This document shows positions 33,730 to 44,397 of a stretch of 64,000 nucleotides of DNA, piece by piece. The stretch comes from Tetraselmis striata (Eukaryota > Chlorophyta > Chlorodendrophyceae > Chlorodendrales > Chlorodendraceae). A model generated the notes under the pieces. It was not told where the DNA came from, did no database searches, and was given only the letters and a program-made list of their open reading frames with translations. Within the stretch, counting starts at the first letter, position 1. Each line of letters starts with the position of its first letter. The translations under genes and the position numbers were made by a program. Location of the stretch: the NCBI GenBank assembly GCA_006384855.1, contig VCJN01000543.1:124001-188000 (forward strand), in the 5' to 3' direction.

Positions 33730-34020
33730 CTATTCGTAGTCCCTGTCTGCCGTCTGGTAGTCCGTGATGAGGATCGCTGGCGGCGGTGATCCAACGAACG
33801 CGCCGCGGCCGACGATCCGCGACAGGGGACCGACGAGCGCCTGCTTGATCAGCGCAAGCGCCGCCGCGCGCAACAGCACGCGCGCTGACTCTGCGCTTGC
33901 TGCGCGGATGGCACTGCTTTTTCCCCGCCCCCGGCCGGCCCGGGATAGGACTGGGGGGGGAAAAGACTGGTGAAACCGGTGCAGGTGGCGACTGGGATTA
34001 CCTGTACATTCGTCAGCCAC
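33730..34020 (-). CDS. small ORF upstream of S1P lyase, doubtful
   Basis: A 96-codon frame (MADECTGN to TADRDYE) lies 180 bp upstream of the lyase start on the same strand, with an Ala/Leu-rich helix (RVLLRAAALALIKQALVG). A potential donor (ACAG/GTAATC) near its start suggests it could be a 5' exon or leader rather than a gene. No homology is recognised. The interval 34,021-34,670 shows nothing else; a few AT-rich stretches have no long frame. Confidence 0.25.
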   Translation of the reverse strand: MADECTGNPSRHLHRFHQSFPPPVLSRAGRGRGKSSAIRAASAESARVLLRAAALALIKQALVGPLSRIVGRGAFVGSPPPAILITDYQTADRDYE

Positions 34021-34678
34021 ATTCGGCGGCGATTCTTGCGGTGACTACGTTCTCAGCCAAGTAAAGCTAGCCTGGATATGTAATAAGGATTTAGGGATAC
34101 GTAAGGATCCGTACCAGCTGCACAAAATCTCGATTTGTATGTATACTCTATAAACTATATCTAAATATGAATTAACGGATTCGTGTGTGTAGTAGATATT
34201 TACAATATGGCGGATGATAATAAAAAGTGTACGAGTAAACAAAAATATGGGCTGTGCCCGCGCAGCACTATTAAGAAAGTAGTGTGTACGGGTACACTAG
34301 ACTTCAGGGGTCGCCGCCAGGCGCAATGCTTTCTTTTATTTTGTAAAATCGTGATGTACCCGTCTAAATAGGGACTAAGAAAGGACGGCATTTTCTCAGT
34401 GGTGGATTATTAGTGCGTGTATGTCAGAGGCACCTGTATATCAGAGGCAGGCGGCTACTGCTGATGACAAGACGATTGATGATGGATACTCTGACACTCT
34501 GGGTGTTCTCACAATCTACACAACTACACATAAACCGCCTGGTGTTTGCGTTTCCAGCAATACATGGAACAGAAGACTTGCTTTGTTGATGGCGATGTCT
34601 AAGTTACACGACAGCACATACATGCGAGCATGATGACGCTATCTGTGCGGTTGCTTGCAGGGCAGGCAGCACAGCTCT

Positions 34679-37203
34679 TTAAAACACACGAGGTATCCAG
34701 CTTGGCAGGAAACCGAGAAAGAAGTTCATCCATCCCCGCAGCATCGCAATCATCCTCTGGATCATTGAGTCACCCTGGCTCTGTCCCAAATACACAGTGT
34801 AGGATGTCAGTAGCCAATGGCATACATTAATGTGCCCCCCCCCCCCCCCCCTCTTGCCTGTGGATGGGTGACTTGCGATATACACAGTGATCAGGCAATC
34901 GTTCCACCGCAACCTAATCTCACCTGTGTGGACGTCTGAGCCCCTGATGGCGCCGCTTCTTGAGGGGCGCGAAACGCTCCACGGAACATGTGCGCAGTGG
35001 CTTTGCGCGTGGCTTTCTCCTCCCTACATAGCGCCTTGGGGACAACCACAAGCACAGTCAGCACAGGTTGCTGCGTGTGCCCTTCGCCCCATCATGACAA
35101 GAGACCAACCTGGAGGTGCTTCTTTATCGCGGAATCATTTGGCGCTCTGCATTGCATAACAAAGCCACAGTATACTCAGAATGGCGTCGCACAGAGCGGC
35201 GTTCACACACACCATGCACCAGACCAAGCCGTGGTGATGTTTGTACCTTGATGCTGCGGACTCAAGGTCCTTTCGAGCTGCTTCAGTCTGGCCGAGGGAC
35301 TGCGTAACGCAAGGTTGGGATGGGTGGGTGGGTGGGTGGGGGCGGGGGGGCATACTAGCTATACGCCTCGCTCAATCCACGCTGGATGAAGGTGTGCGAT
35401 AACAAAGTATCTAGTCTTTATTACCTGCTTTGCGCACCCTCTGCGGAACAAAGCCTTGGCATTGTCTGCGTCATGGTCGAGGGCCTCCAATTCCATGGAG
35501 ACACACCATAGGCAAGGTTAGTAAACATGCATTTGTGAAGCCATCCGGGACCTCGCCAGCTCGACAGATCATACCGGATTCACTGCAAACAGGTCGCATA
35601 CCTGGTCGCAGCATTGAATGGCATGCTCCCAGTCCTGGAGCTTGAGGTGACAGGCTGACATGTTTAACAGAATCGGAAGCTTGACATTCCAGGCAACCTA
35701 CGGGCATTGGGGAAGCGCATCAGAGCTGCCTCTGCCGGGCATCTGCGCAGCCTGCACATGGCCATGAGCGAGCGGTCAAACGGCCAACCTCTTCATGGAA
35801 TCCTTGCAGCTGCATGAGCATGTCCTCAGGGATGAATGATAGCGCCTGACTCCGCACACGGGATCGCCGTTGGCAAGAAGCAGCATCAAGTGCAGGTCAG
35901 GAACGGCATGGCAGCCGAGCAGGCAAACATGTCCTGGGCTACAGACTCTGCAGGGCGTACCATCGCGTACTTGCTGAGAGCACCTACCACGTTGCCAGCA
36001 CGGTAAAGGTCGTTACCCTAGACATGGGAGGTGGAAGGGGGTTCAAGAAGGCCGATGATGGTTGCAGCGATTGCCATCCTAAGACGCGTGCGGCAAAGCG
36101 CCGCACAGAGCTGCACACAGACCTGCTGCCTTCGCCGCTCGGCAGCCTCAACTTTATCCTCAAAGAATACCACTTCACGCGGGTCCTACGCAACATGGGA
36201 CATTCCCGCATTGTAAATGCCGGTGAGTACACATGAAGGGCAGAGGTGTGCATGGCGTAGTCTATAAGCCGCCCACTTGCAGCAAGGTATGGAGTGAAGG
36301 ATAGTAGTTGGTCAGTTTAGACGCACCTCCATGCTGTCGTCAGCTTCTTCCCAGCTGAGCAGTTCCACCTCATAAATTAAAGCTGCATTAGGGGGGACAG
36401 AGGGGAATGAGAAGTTCCCCTTCGACCCGTATCCGTACTGAGCCGAACACCGGACTCGTGCGACCTCCCCGCGTCGCATGTGCATCAGTGCCGCCGACAG
36501 TCCTGTGCCAACTTCCGATGTGACTGGCAGATGGGCACAAGCAATTTAGTGCCTAATCAATTCCCTGGATGAGCAAAGTGACGCAGCAGCAGCAGCAGCA
36601 GGCATCCATATATTGCAGGAATCCAATTGTGCAACCTCTGCCTGCAACAACAGTAGCTGGTGCCGCCGCTTCCTGACGCGTGTCCTGTACAAGTCACATA
36701 AAAGTGAGATTGCTTGCCAAAATGACGGTAGGGAGCTAATGGCAGCAGCAACAGCAGTCATCTCCATGGGGGAGGGACAATGACCAGAATGCCTTGCGAT
36801 AGGTATCATCACGACACAAAATGTTAGATATTTCGGTATGGAAGACAGCATAACTACGGTCCAGTAAGACGTCAAGGCATCTCTGAGCATGGGATGTAGG
36901 AGCAATGGCCTACCATGAACGTCTCTCCCGTATCTGCTATGACTCCTTTGTAGTGCACTGCGTGTCGGGCAGCGCACCATTAAACCCACAGCCTGAGGAA
37001 TGTCATGCATTTTGCCTGAATGCAGATAGAGGTGCCAAATGCTTTAAGCAACGGTATCTTTGCCCACCAAGACATCGCGAGTGAAGGGACGGGCAGAGAT
37101 CATCGTTGGAGCCCTGCCTAACAACAGACTTCAGGACGCCTCCGTCCGGTGTAACATGCACTTCATCCGGCAGTGTGCCCACTTCGGAACCAGCGCAATC
37201 CAT
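34679..37203 (-). CDS. FKBP42: FKBP42/TWISTED DWARF1-like membrane-anchored FKBP with TPRs, 13 exons
   Basis: Exons (minus strand): 37,203-37,068; 36,957-36,914; 36,684-36,636; 36,523-36,327; 36,185-36,123; 36,017-35,961; 35,845-35,789; 35,697-35,602; 35,484-35,425; 35,299-35,247; 35,146-35,110; 35,034-34,924; 34,780-34,679 (TAA). Every junction keeps phase, giving 353 residues; Arabidopsis TWD1 is about 365. The N-terminal PPIase-like domain includes VHYKGVIADTGETFM, GYGSKGNFSFPSVPPNA and YEVELL. The TPR domain starts AAERRRQQGNDLYRAGN, continues SFIPEDMLMQLQG and LLNMSACHLKL, and includes NAKALFRRGCAK. The last exon encodes a Trp/Phe/Leu-rich membrane anchor (GWMNFFLGFLPSWI). In plants this protein acts as a chaperone for ABC transporters; that role is inferred. 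The start ATG at 37,203 follows no better upstream Met and lies about 560 bp from the PcyA-like gene, which is transcribed the other way. Confidence 0.9.
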
Positions 37204-37759
37204 CTCCTTCCGCAGCGCCTGCGAAAGAGAGCAAGTGGGGCGAACCGTGCAGCGGCGTTGCAAGTGCGCGATAGGGACAGGTGTACACGCAATTAGGCGT
37301 TTGTGCCGACGATGCTGCTTTTTGTTCGACTTCGACGAGGCAGCGGCACGAGGGGCCAGGCACCGCCGCGAAGCGCAGTCATCGGCGCACGCGCGCCACG
37401 CGGACTATAATGGCAGCTGGTTTCGGAGCCTTTCGCGTTGGACATTTGCGGCGGCGAGACACGCCACTACAGTATGGCCGACATCATCTCAGCGGGGTGA
37501 CACATAGTTCCGCCCAGACTCGTGCAAGGCTGCCGTCTCCATACCTCGCTCAAGCTGCCAGCCAGCCTCTCCGTCACCAAAGTTCCCCGAGGAGCTGCAA
37601 GCTTCAACATTGGAAGGAGGTTGGTAGTGTGCAATGGGCAATCGAGTATTGCGCTGCTCTCGGCCGCCCAAGTTGGGAGGTGATAGGATTGGTCTCGCCT
37701 CTCTACGAGCACGTCGTCACCCATATCGGCCGAGTCTTGGGCTCTACCACAGCCTCCGC

Positions 37760-39111
37760 CAGGTATCATGCCAAGTCACCGACGAAGCAAAGTCTCGCCA
37801 CTGTGTACCTGCGGATCCGGTGATGGAGCAGCTGCGAGACCTGACTTTAGAAGCATTTGAGCGCGGCGTGCGGGACTTGCGAGAAGAGGAAGTCCCAGAG
37901 ATTTTCAGGTGCTGAGCTGTGCCGAATACCATCCTCGTGTACCTACGGGTAGCGGTACAGCGCCAGTAATGTCATAGTATGCATTCAAGTCACGCTCGAA
38001 TCCTGCGTGACTCGAAGATTTTGTGCCGCTGTCAGGGGAGAATGGACCGACGCTCCCGGCGAGCATTTGGAGCCCAGATCGCCTCGGTGCGCAGGGGCTG
38101 CGGGATCACGTCCTTTGACATATGTCACGTGCTGCAGCCGCGCTCAAAAATACGCGACAATACATACCGCCCGAGGTTAATATGCTGAACGTAGCGGCCA
38201 CGCGAGCTAGCTCGTGCGGGAACAGGCGGCGTCGTCGATTGAGAGAGCAGGTGCCTCTGCCACTGCAGGCTGGATGTGGAATGCCGTGTGTTCCGGAGCT
38301 CGGTTTTCAAACGCATACCCATGGCTCTTATCAAGGTGGAGGGCGAGTTCCAGGCCTTCATTGTGGTGGCTGAAGCTAAAGACGCCTGTGGGCTGCCTAT
38401 TTTCGGAGCAGAGGTGGTGTCCAGGAATGGCCAGGTGACAGTTGCATTCGCTGACTGCTCTCCGGTGAGCCCTTTGCCCATGACTGACTTTCCTCGCTTG
38501 TACTCCAAGCACATTCACATCATGACCATCGCTGGCGGTACAGTGCTACATTCTGCGCCCCTCCCCCCTCAAGGGACAACGTTGGATGCTTGTTGCGTGG
38601 AAATTCAGGTGACGGCGGACCGGAATCTTCCCCCGCTGTTCAAAGAAAGGATTCAACACTTGCAGAGCGCCCATGGTGTGACAAGCATGCCCGTCCGCAA
38701 GATCCCTCCAGAGTTTAAAGAAGTGTTTTCAGATCTATGTGTAGTGAACATGCCTCGAGATGGAGCCGTAAGCGCTTCCTCTTCCACTGCCACTGGTGCT
38801 TTTACGCTCCACTGGGCTGTGGTGGTACAGTAGGCTGATTCAGCGCCGTGTCCGTTTGCTGTCTTCAGATGGACGGATATCTAGGATACGTGCGAGATGC
38901 TCTAAAGGAATACCTCGCGCTGCCGCAATCACCCTTGGACAGCTTTGGCGAGACGGAGGCGAAGGACATCGCCGCAAAGCAGCGCGCATACATGTGCGAC
39001 GCGGTCCATTGCTTGCCATCCGCATCTCTACTCGTACACACCCGTTCTTCATACCTGCAAAGCGTCCTCGCAGTCCCAAATCTCAGAGCTGTGGAATACC
39101 GCAATTCGTGA
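37760..39111 (+). CDS. bilin reductase (PcyA)-like protein, partial model
   Basis: Likely exons: about 37,762-37,915 (VMEQLRDLTLEAFERGVRDL), about 38,336-38,432 or on to ~38,465 (EFQAFIVVAEAKDACGLPIFG then AEVVSRNGQVTVAFADCSPV), about 38,608-38,769 (LFKERIQHLQ...PPEFKEVFSDLCVV), and from about 38,869 (MDGYLGYVRDALKEYLALP, then AAKQRAYMC). GLPIFGA-V, G-V, the DxSP-type DCSPV, the E-FSD-C box and the later Q-x2-Y follow the order seen in phycocyanobilin:ferredoxin oxidoreductases, which reduce biliverdin for phytochrome chromophores in plastids. By my alignment from memory, the catalytic His88 and Asp105 (Synechocystis numbering) are Ile and Glu here. The 5' and 3' ends are unresolved; the region 37,424-37,760 (+) may hold a first exon (MADIISAG). 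It is divergent from FKBP42. Confidence 0.5.
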
Positions 39112-39728
39112 CACTCGCCGCGTATGGCTGCAACAGGGAGCTTGGTCTGTCCAACGCCGAGAAAAAGGTCGCGCCCACCATCCGGAGATGCGCGTCACCG
39201 GAGCGATCCGCTAGGTACCGCTCGCCCTTCCGGCTCACCGCGTCATGTAGTGGCTGTTCATATTGGGGCAGGGCAGCATCCAAGTCTGAGCTGGAATGAA
39301 TCAGTGGCCGTGTGTCGCAGGTTTCTGAAGTGGTTCTGGCTCGGTGAATTATAGCGTTTGCAAGGCAACAACGAACTCGCATGCAACGCCAATGGATTCA
39401 GAAAGCGCCGTGGATATGTTGTCATCATGAGTCTCTCAGTGACGTGTGATTAGTAATGTTGCATTTGCGTACCTGTGCTGCACAGTGTTACTGCGTTGGG
39501 CGACAGGGGAGCGCTCTGCGCCTGATGGCGGACCACACTTTACACCGCCTTTGGCTAGCAGCACTCTGAGCGGCTCACGAAGTAACACGCGCAACGCTTC
39601 AGAGGTTTAAAGTGAGATTAAATCTAACTAAAATTCTATTAAATGGCAAGTGCACCGCAGCCGTGTAGTGAAATGCAACTCAGTAGTTAGGGGCGTCTGT
39701 GTCGGACTGAGAGGCGAGTAGCTCCGCG
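39112..39728. other. ambiguous coding patch and spacer
   Basis: Between the PcyA-like gene and the ZIP gene, the minus frame at about 39,310-39,115 reads QYEQPLHDAVSRKGERYLAD, then GDAHLRMVGATFFSALDR, which looks protein-like. The plus frame over the same bases is less so. It could be an exon of an unmodelled minus-strand gene. From 39,390 to 39,728 nothing is recognised. Confidence 0.3.
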
Positions 39729-41574
39729 TCAGACGCCCATGTGCAGCGTCCACAGCATGATCACCGTCCCGAGAATGCAGCCCTCCGCCAGTTGCTTGTT
39801 GGCCTCGCATTTCAAAGCCTCGGGCCACAGTTCGCACACGCAGACAGCCAACTGATGCACCAGTAGCACAAGATCGGGTCACATCACGGCAAGGGCCACC
39901 ATCATATCGGGACCGCCACGGATTAACGCCAGGCAACCAGGCAGACCAGGGGTCCTTGAATGTCAAGCTGCTCACCATGATGCCGCCTACAAAGCCAATC
40001 ATGTAGTTGAGGAAGTTTTGGCTCAGGAAGGGGCGGATGAAGACGAGCGCTAAGAGTGCACCCAACGGCTCGGACAGCCCCTGAAGCGGATTACAACAGT
40101 CCACACATACAGTCAATTAGATGTTCTGCTGGAGGAGATCGGGTCACAAGTACACGACGACTAAGGACAACCATGGCCATTCCTACCGATACGGTTGCAA
40201 TGCCGAGCGCCATCCATCTGTTCCCAGTTGCTGCGTATACCGGCGCAGCCACGATGATACCCTATGTTGACACACCAGCACCAGATATGCGTATTCAGGA
40301 AACAGGCACACTGTGGTACGCATGAGAATGCACACCGAGCGAAAAGATCACTGATTGATACTTGTGGCCAACCTCAGGGATGTTGTGGATGGCAATCGCC
40401 ATTGCCATCATCGGGCCAAGCTCTGTGTTGGCTGCAAATGCGACCTGCGTATGCAGCGATGACAGGCGGCTCAGAGCGGAAAGTTCAGCAGCCAGTGTGC
40501 TGGATCATTCAGAATCGGAGGTGCACGCACGGCGAATCCTTCTGGGCAGTTGTGTATCGTCATGGTGACAGCCATCAGCATCCCGAGTCGCATGAGCTCA
40601 GCTGGCGGGATGACACTGCACGGCAGGCGATGACACCATTCTTAGTGACCACGGCCGAGCATGTTGGCCGTCACGCCCGTGAAGTCATGAAAGGAGCATG
40701 TGCCCACCCTCGAGAAGATGGAGAACCATCCGCGGAAACCTCTTGACGTAGTCTGCCAGGTTCACTGGACTGGCTGCGCTTGAGCCCGCGCTGCGTGGCA
40801 CTTGTGCTCCCACTTGCTGCGTTCCCTGAAAATCAGCGCGGGCAGCAGTTGGTGCACACAACCAGCTCCACTACGCACAGCATTGGGGACGCGTTGGGCG
40901 GCTGTATACGGTCAAGAGATCGATGGAAGGGAAAAGCAGGAATACACTTGGGGACCCACGAGGACACTCGTGCTCTGGTCCTGCCTCAGGGCTGCCTCGC
41001 TCCTCGTCATCGTCCTCTGTTTTGGTGCCTTTCCTGGGACTCCTAGGTACACCCGCCTGGTACGGCAAATCATACAGACTTAAAAGTGGGGAGGCTACAC
41101 ATGAGGCTATGTCCAGCATGCACATAGATAGACACTTCCCCTTACCTTGTCCCTGCTGTTAAAGCTGTCAGACATGTCGAACTCCGGGAAGTAGGGGTTT
41201 GCAAAGTAGAACGCCGCTGCGCCAGCGAGCACAGAGGCAGAGACGCCCCAGAAGCCATGCTCGATGGCGTTGTGCAGGAACATCTCCAGTACTGACAGAG
41301 ACGCCATGACGCCGATTGCGATCCCCAAAAGGAGCGCCAGCCGGCAGTTATCCGGCCGCTGCAGCACCTGCGGGTGGGGTGCGGGGGGGGGGGGGGGGGG
41401 GGGGGTTGAAGCAGGAGGTTGGGAGGGTAAAATGTAGCTCAGCTTTGCAGCTTAGAGGTATCCCTCAGTGGACGCAGGGCTTACCGCCAAGATACCGCCA
41501 AGCGTCGTGCTGAGACCTGCCAGTGTTGAGAGGGCCAACGCCCACAGGTCGTCCCGTGATAGCTCTCCAAACAT
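39729..41574 (-). CDS. ZTP29: ZIP-family zinc transporter, ZTP29/ZupT-like, 8 exons
   Basis: Exons (minus strand): 41,574-41,485; 41,367-41,146; 40,825-40,740; 40,615-40,531; 40,444-40,373; 40,261-40,193; 40,080-39,976; 39,851-39,729 (TGA). Phases are consistent throughout; the product is 283 residues, close to the ~276 of plant ZTP29. TM1 starts LSTLAGLSTTLGGILA. The two signature metal-site helices are MTIHNCPEGF and IAIHNIPE followed by G in the next exon, with His-Asn-x-Pro-Glu in both. EPLGALLALVFIRPFL and GFVGGIM, then CELWPEA, complete the pattern. The loop between TM3 and TM4 (exon 3, Ser/Ala-rich) is the least conserved. Likely role: zinc import into the cytosol from the ER or outside. 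Intron 1 contains a G23 run (41,383-41,405). Confidence 0.9.
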
Positions 41575-41589
41575 GGCTGCTGTATCAAT

Positions 41590-42270
41590 ATGGCTCTACC
41601 ACGTACGCTAGTCGCTACGCGTAGGTCTCGCTCAGCGCCGCCCCGGGCCGGACTATGAACGAATATGGTGTATCGCGGCGCCTGGTACTACTCGCACCAC
41701 GACACTGCTGCTTGTAGTGTGTTCGGTTCGAGCGAACGGCAGAACTAGGGGGCTTGCGCAGCGGGTACTTGCGCTTATGTAGTCGCTAGACGGTACGCAA
41801 CACGGACATCTCGCGGGCATGTGCTAGTCCGGTGCGTGTAGTCGCTACGGGCTTTCATGCAGGTGGTCAACCCATTATCCAAAGTGGAACTACCAGTACG
41901 GGCACCTCCTTTCATCCGGTCTGTGGTTCAGGCGCGCGCCGCAGCAGCCCAGCGCGCAGAACCGCAGCCCCGCCAGGGCCTGTGAGGGCCTGCTGAGATC
42001 CAGGATGGACCCTACCCGTGCCAGGACCAGCATTGATTTCCTGATTCTTGGGAACTGCCCTTTTTGTAATTCACACCAGGACCAGCAGCTACTGATGTCG
42101 GACCGAAAGTGATTACGACACATATGTGTTCTCTCGGATAAAAAAAGGCACCGCGTAGAGTATCTGGTACATAGAAAAGATGATAGTAGCCTACGACATT
42201 TGTCGTTACAATAGAAATATAATAGTACTATGGTCACAATCTCAATAAATGCCTTGTATGATATTATACT
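41590..42270. other. spacer with dispersed short repeats
   Basis: The motif GTAGTCGCTA occurs several times (for example at about 41,779 and 41,839) and also near the edge of the 14.4-14.8-kb insertion. The sentence CTGCCCTTTTTGTAATTCACACCAG at about 42,056 recurs at 47,036 and in variants at 46.7 and 47.2 kb. No gene is recognised. Confidence 0.5.
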
Positions 42271-42770
42271 AAGTTGGCAGCGGACCGGGCGTCTTCCGCC
42301 CCAGTGCAGGGTGTTCACCGGTACTACCCTTTTGTGGTTGAGGACCGCGGCCGACTCGGGAAGTCCGCTTTGACTGTGGTCTACATCTTCGCGGTGCTGT
42401 TGGCTGTGCGCAACTTCCCTGGCGGTCCTTCCGCCCCGACCTCTTGCTTTCTTCGTGGTCAATCCGTTCAGGCACTTCGAAACTTTGTCGCCGGCCAACC
42501 TGCTGAGTTCCGCCGTCACCTGTCGCGCACACGGCGGGGGCTGTTGCAGCGGGTCTCGGCTTGCGTGCATGGTACCCTGGGCGGCATTCTCTCTGCCGGT
42601 GTGCAGATGGCCAAGTCTGATGCGTGTGCTCGTGCCCACTCTGCGTCTTCTCATGTTACTGCTTCCACCCTCTAGTCGATGTAGAGGACCTTTCTGATTG
42701 CCTTTTATTTTGGTGATTTCCGATATCGCCTTCTGCTGCTAGCTCATGTAATTTATTTGTTCTATATTAT
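42270..42770 (+). mobile_element. 5'-truncated LINE copy (3' end only)
   Basis: This segment matches the last ORF part and 3' region of the 23-27-kb element (26,640-27,110). Both encode YYPFVVEDRGRLGKSALTVV and YIFAVLL. The copy here stays open further (LRNFVAGQPAEFRRHL to the TAG at 42,673), so it preserves the C-terminus better than the longer element. It then carries the related GCTAGCTCATGTAA 3' sequence. 5' truncation is what target-primed reverse transcription produces. Confidence 0.65.
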
Positions 42771-42779
42771 ACTGCCGAT

Positions 42780-44390
42780 CAGCACAGGAACAACTGCATT
42801 AGTCCATATTTACATGGCTTGGGCTGGACTGTATTGTTGACAGGGTTTAGTTGTTGGTGCGCTGCTCTTGCAGTGTAAGAGGGGGAAGTCTCAGGCTGTC
42901 CAGCTGGGCAGCATGCTGCTGATTGTCCTTCTCTTGCCGCTCGCCATGCTTATTGTATGTCAGCTGTGGCATAATAAAGTAGTCAAATTATGGCGACCTG
43001 TAGTGACTACTGCAGTGCTGCATGTTGAAGTAAGGAGTGGTCACTCTAGAGCGGGGCTCAAACGGCAGATTTGGGACAGCAGAGCGGTTTGATGATGTGA
43101 TTCCCAGAGCTTTTCGGTGGTGGGTCATCTGTTGTAGATAGTGACCGGTTCTAGACTGGTACTACCCCCCCCCCCCCCCTCAGCCCTTTGCAAGTTGCTG
43201 GTGACACCACAAGTACGGATATGCAGGTCATGAGGGCTAATTCACTTCGTATTCTATCCCGGGTACTACAGGACTGGCAAAATTATTACATGCTGTAACT
43301 GATTGGCGGCCTAGGCTAACCGGGACCGGCATACGCACGAAAGCCCAGGGCCCCATCATTCGATATGCGCCAAACCCTGGCCACATAACACACGCATCAT
43401 GCAAGCTAATGACAATACGGATATGATATAGCAGTGACAGAACTCCCAATATGTCATGTTCCTGACAAGAATCTAACCACCGATGACTGTACTGTACTTA
43501 AGTGTATAATGACACGAGTGACCAGAACGATTAATAAATATTCCATGCCATGGGCTGCGTGTGCAGACCCATCAGCAAGGCATTAACACAGTGGCTTCAC
43601 GGCCATCTGCGATGTATTTCATAGAGGTGTCCGTTTGCTGTGCTGAGAAATACATTTAGACAAATCCCAGTACTCGCAAATGACCGTGTGCCGCAATAAT
43701 GTAGTTTTTTTTTTTTGGGGGGGGGGGGGGGGGGTGGGGGGTGCGATATCGTCCATCAGGTAGAGTATGTGGAATTACATGCTTGACGACAGGTGTCGGA
43801 ATGCAAATCTAGGAGCCGGCAACTAAATCAAGTTTTAGGTGCATGTACCGGTTTGTCATACTCCAGAGCGAATGGCACAGCAAACTGGGAAGTTTCCGTC
43901 TCCCAGTATGCTGCTCTCCCAATACGCACGCTGGCAAGCATCTGTGGCACTTACCTTGCATGGAAGGGGAAACACGTGAATGTGGAAAACAGTGCCAGTG
44001 CACAGGACACCTTTGCACAACATGGGAAAACCGTAGCCTTGTGCGGATGATGAAAGCAGCCGCCATCTGCGCACACTTGTGCAGAGTCATGCCTCCATCA
44101 TCCACCATTCTGCACCCTGGATACAAATCCGTACGGGCTAATTCCACAGCTTCTTGGCTCCACGCGCGCCATGATCCAGTTTCCTGCCATCCTGATGAGC
44201 CCCGAAACATTAAATTGGGGCATTGCTCTGTCTGGGTGAAGCAACAAAGGCCTGTGCTCATATCCTTAGCCAGAGATGGCAAAAGCCTTTATCTGGTACC
44301 GCGCTCAACACATACTGGTCACTATATCATACAGCCAGCTAAAATGTCGCAACCCGTGGGGTTGCTGTGTGATATCATACAAATGTCCGG
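42780..44390. other. spacer; no supported gene
   Basis: The plus frame 43,843-44,418 (191 codons) is Cys/His-rich but overlaps the likely 3' end of the MPV17-like gene and has no recognisable domain. C15 (43,165-43,179) and T12G18 (43,705-43,734) tracts are present. Confidence 0.4.
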
Positions 44391-44397
44391 TTGCATC

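Noticed and set aside
42868-43092. Small membrane protein ORF
   Set aside because: A single 74-codon frame with one hydrophobic stretch in a repeat-rich spacer, with no supporting context.
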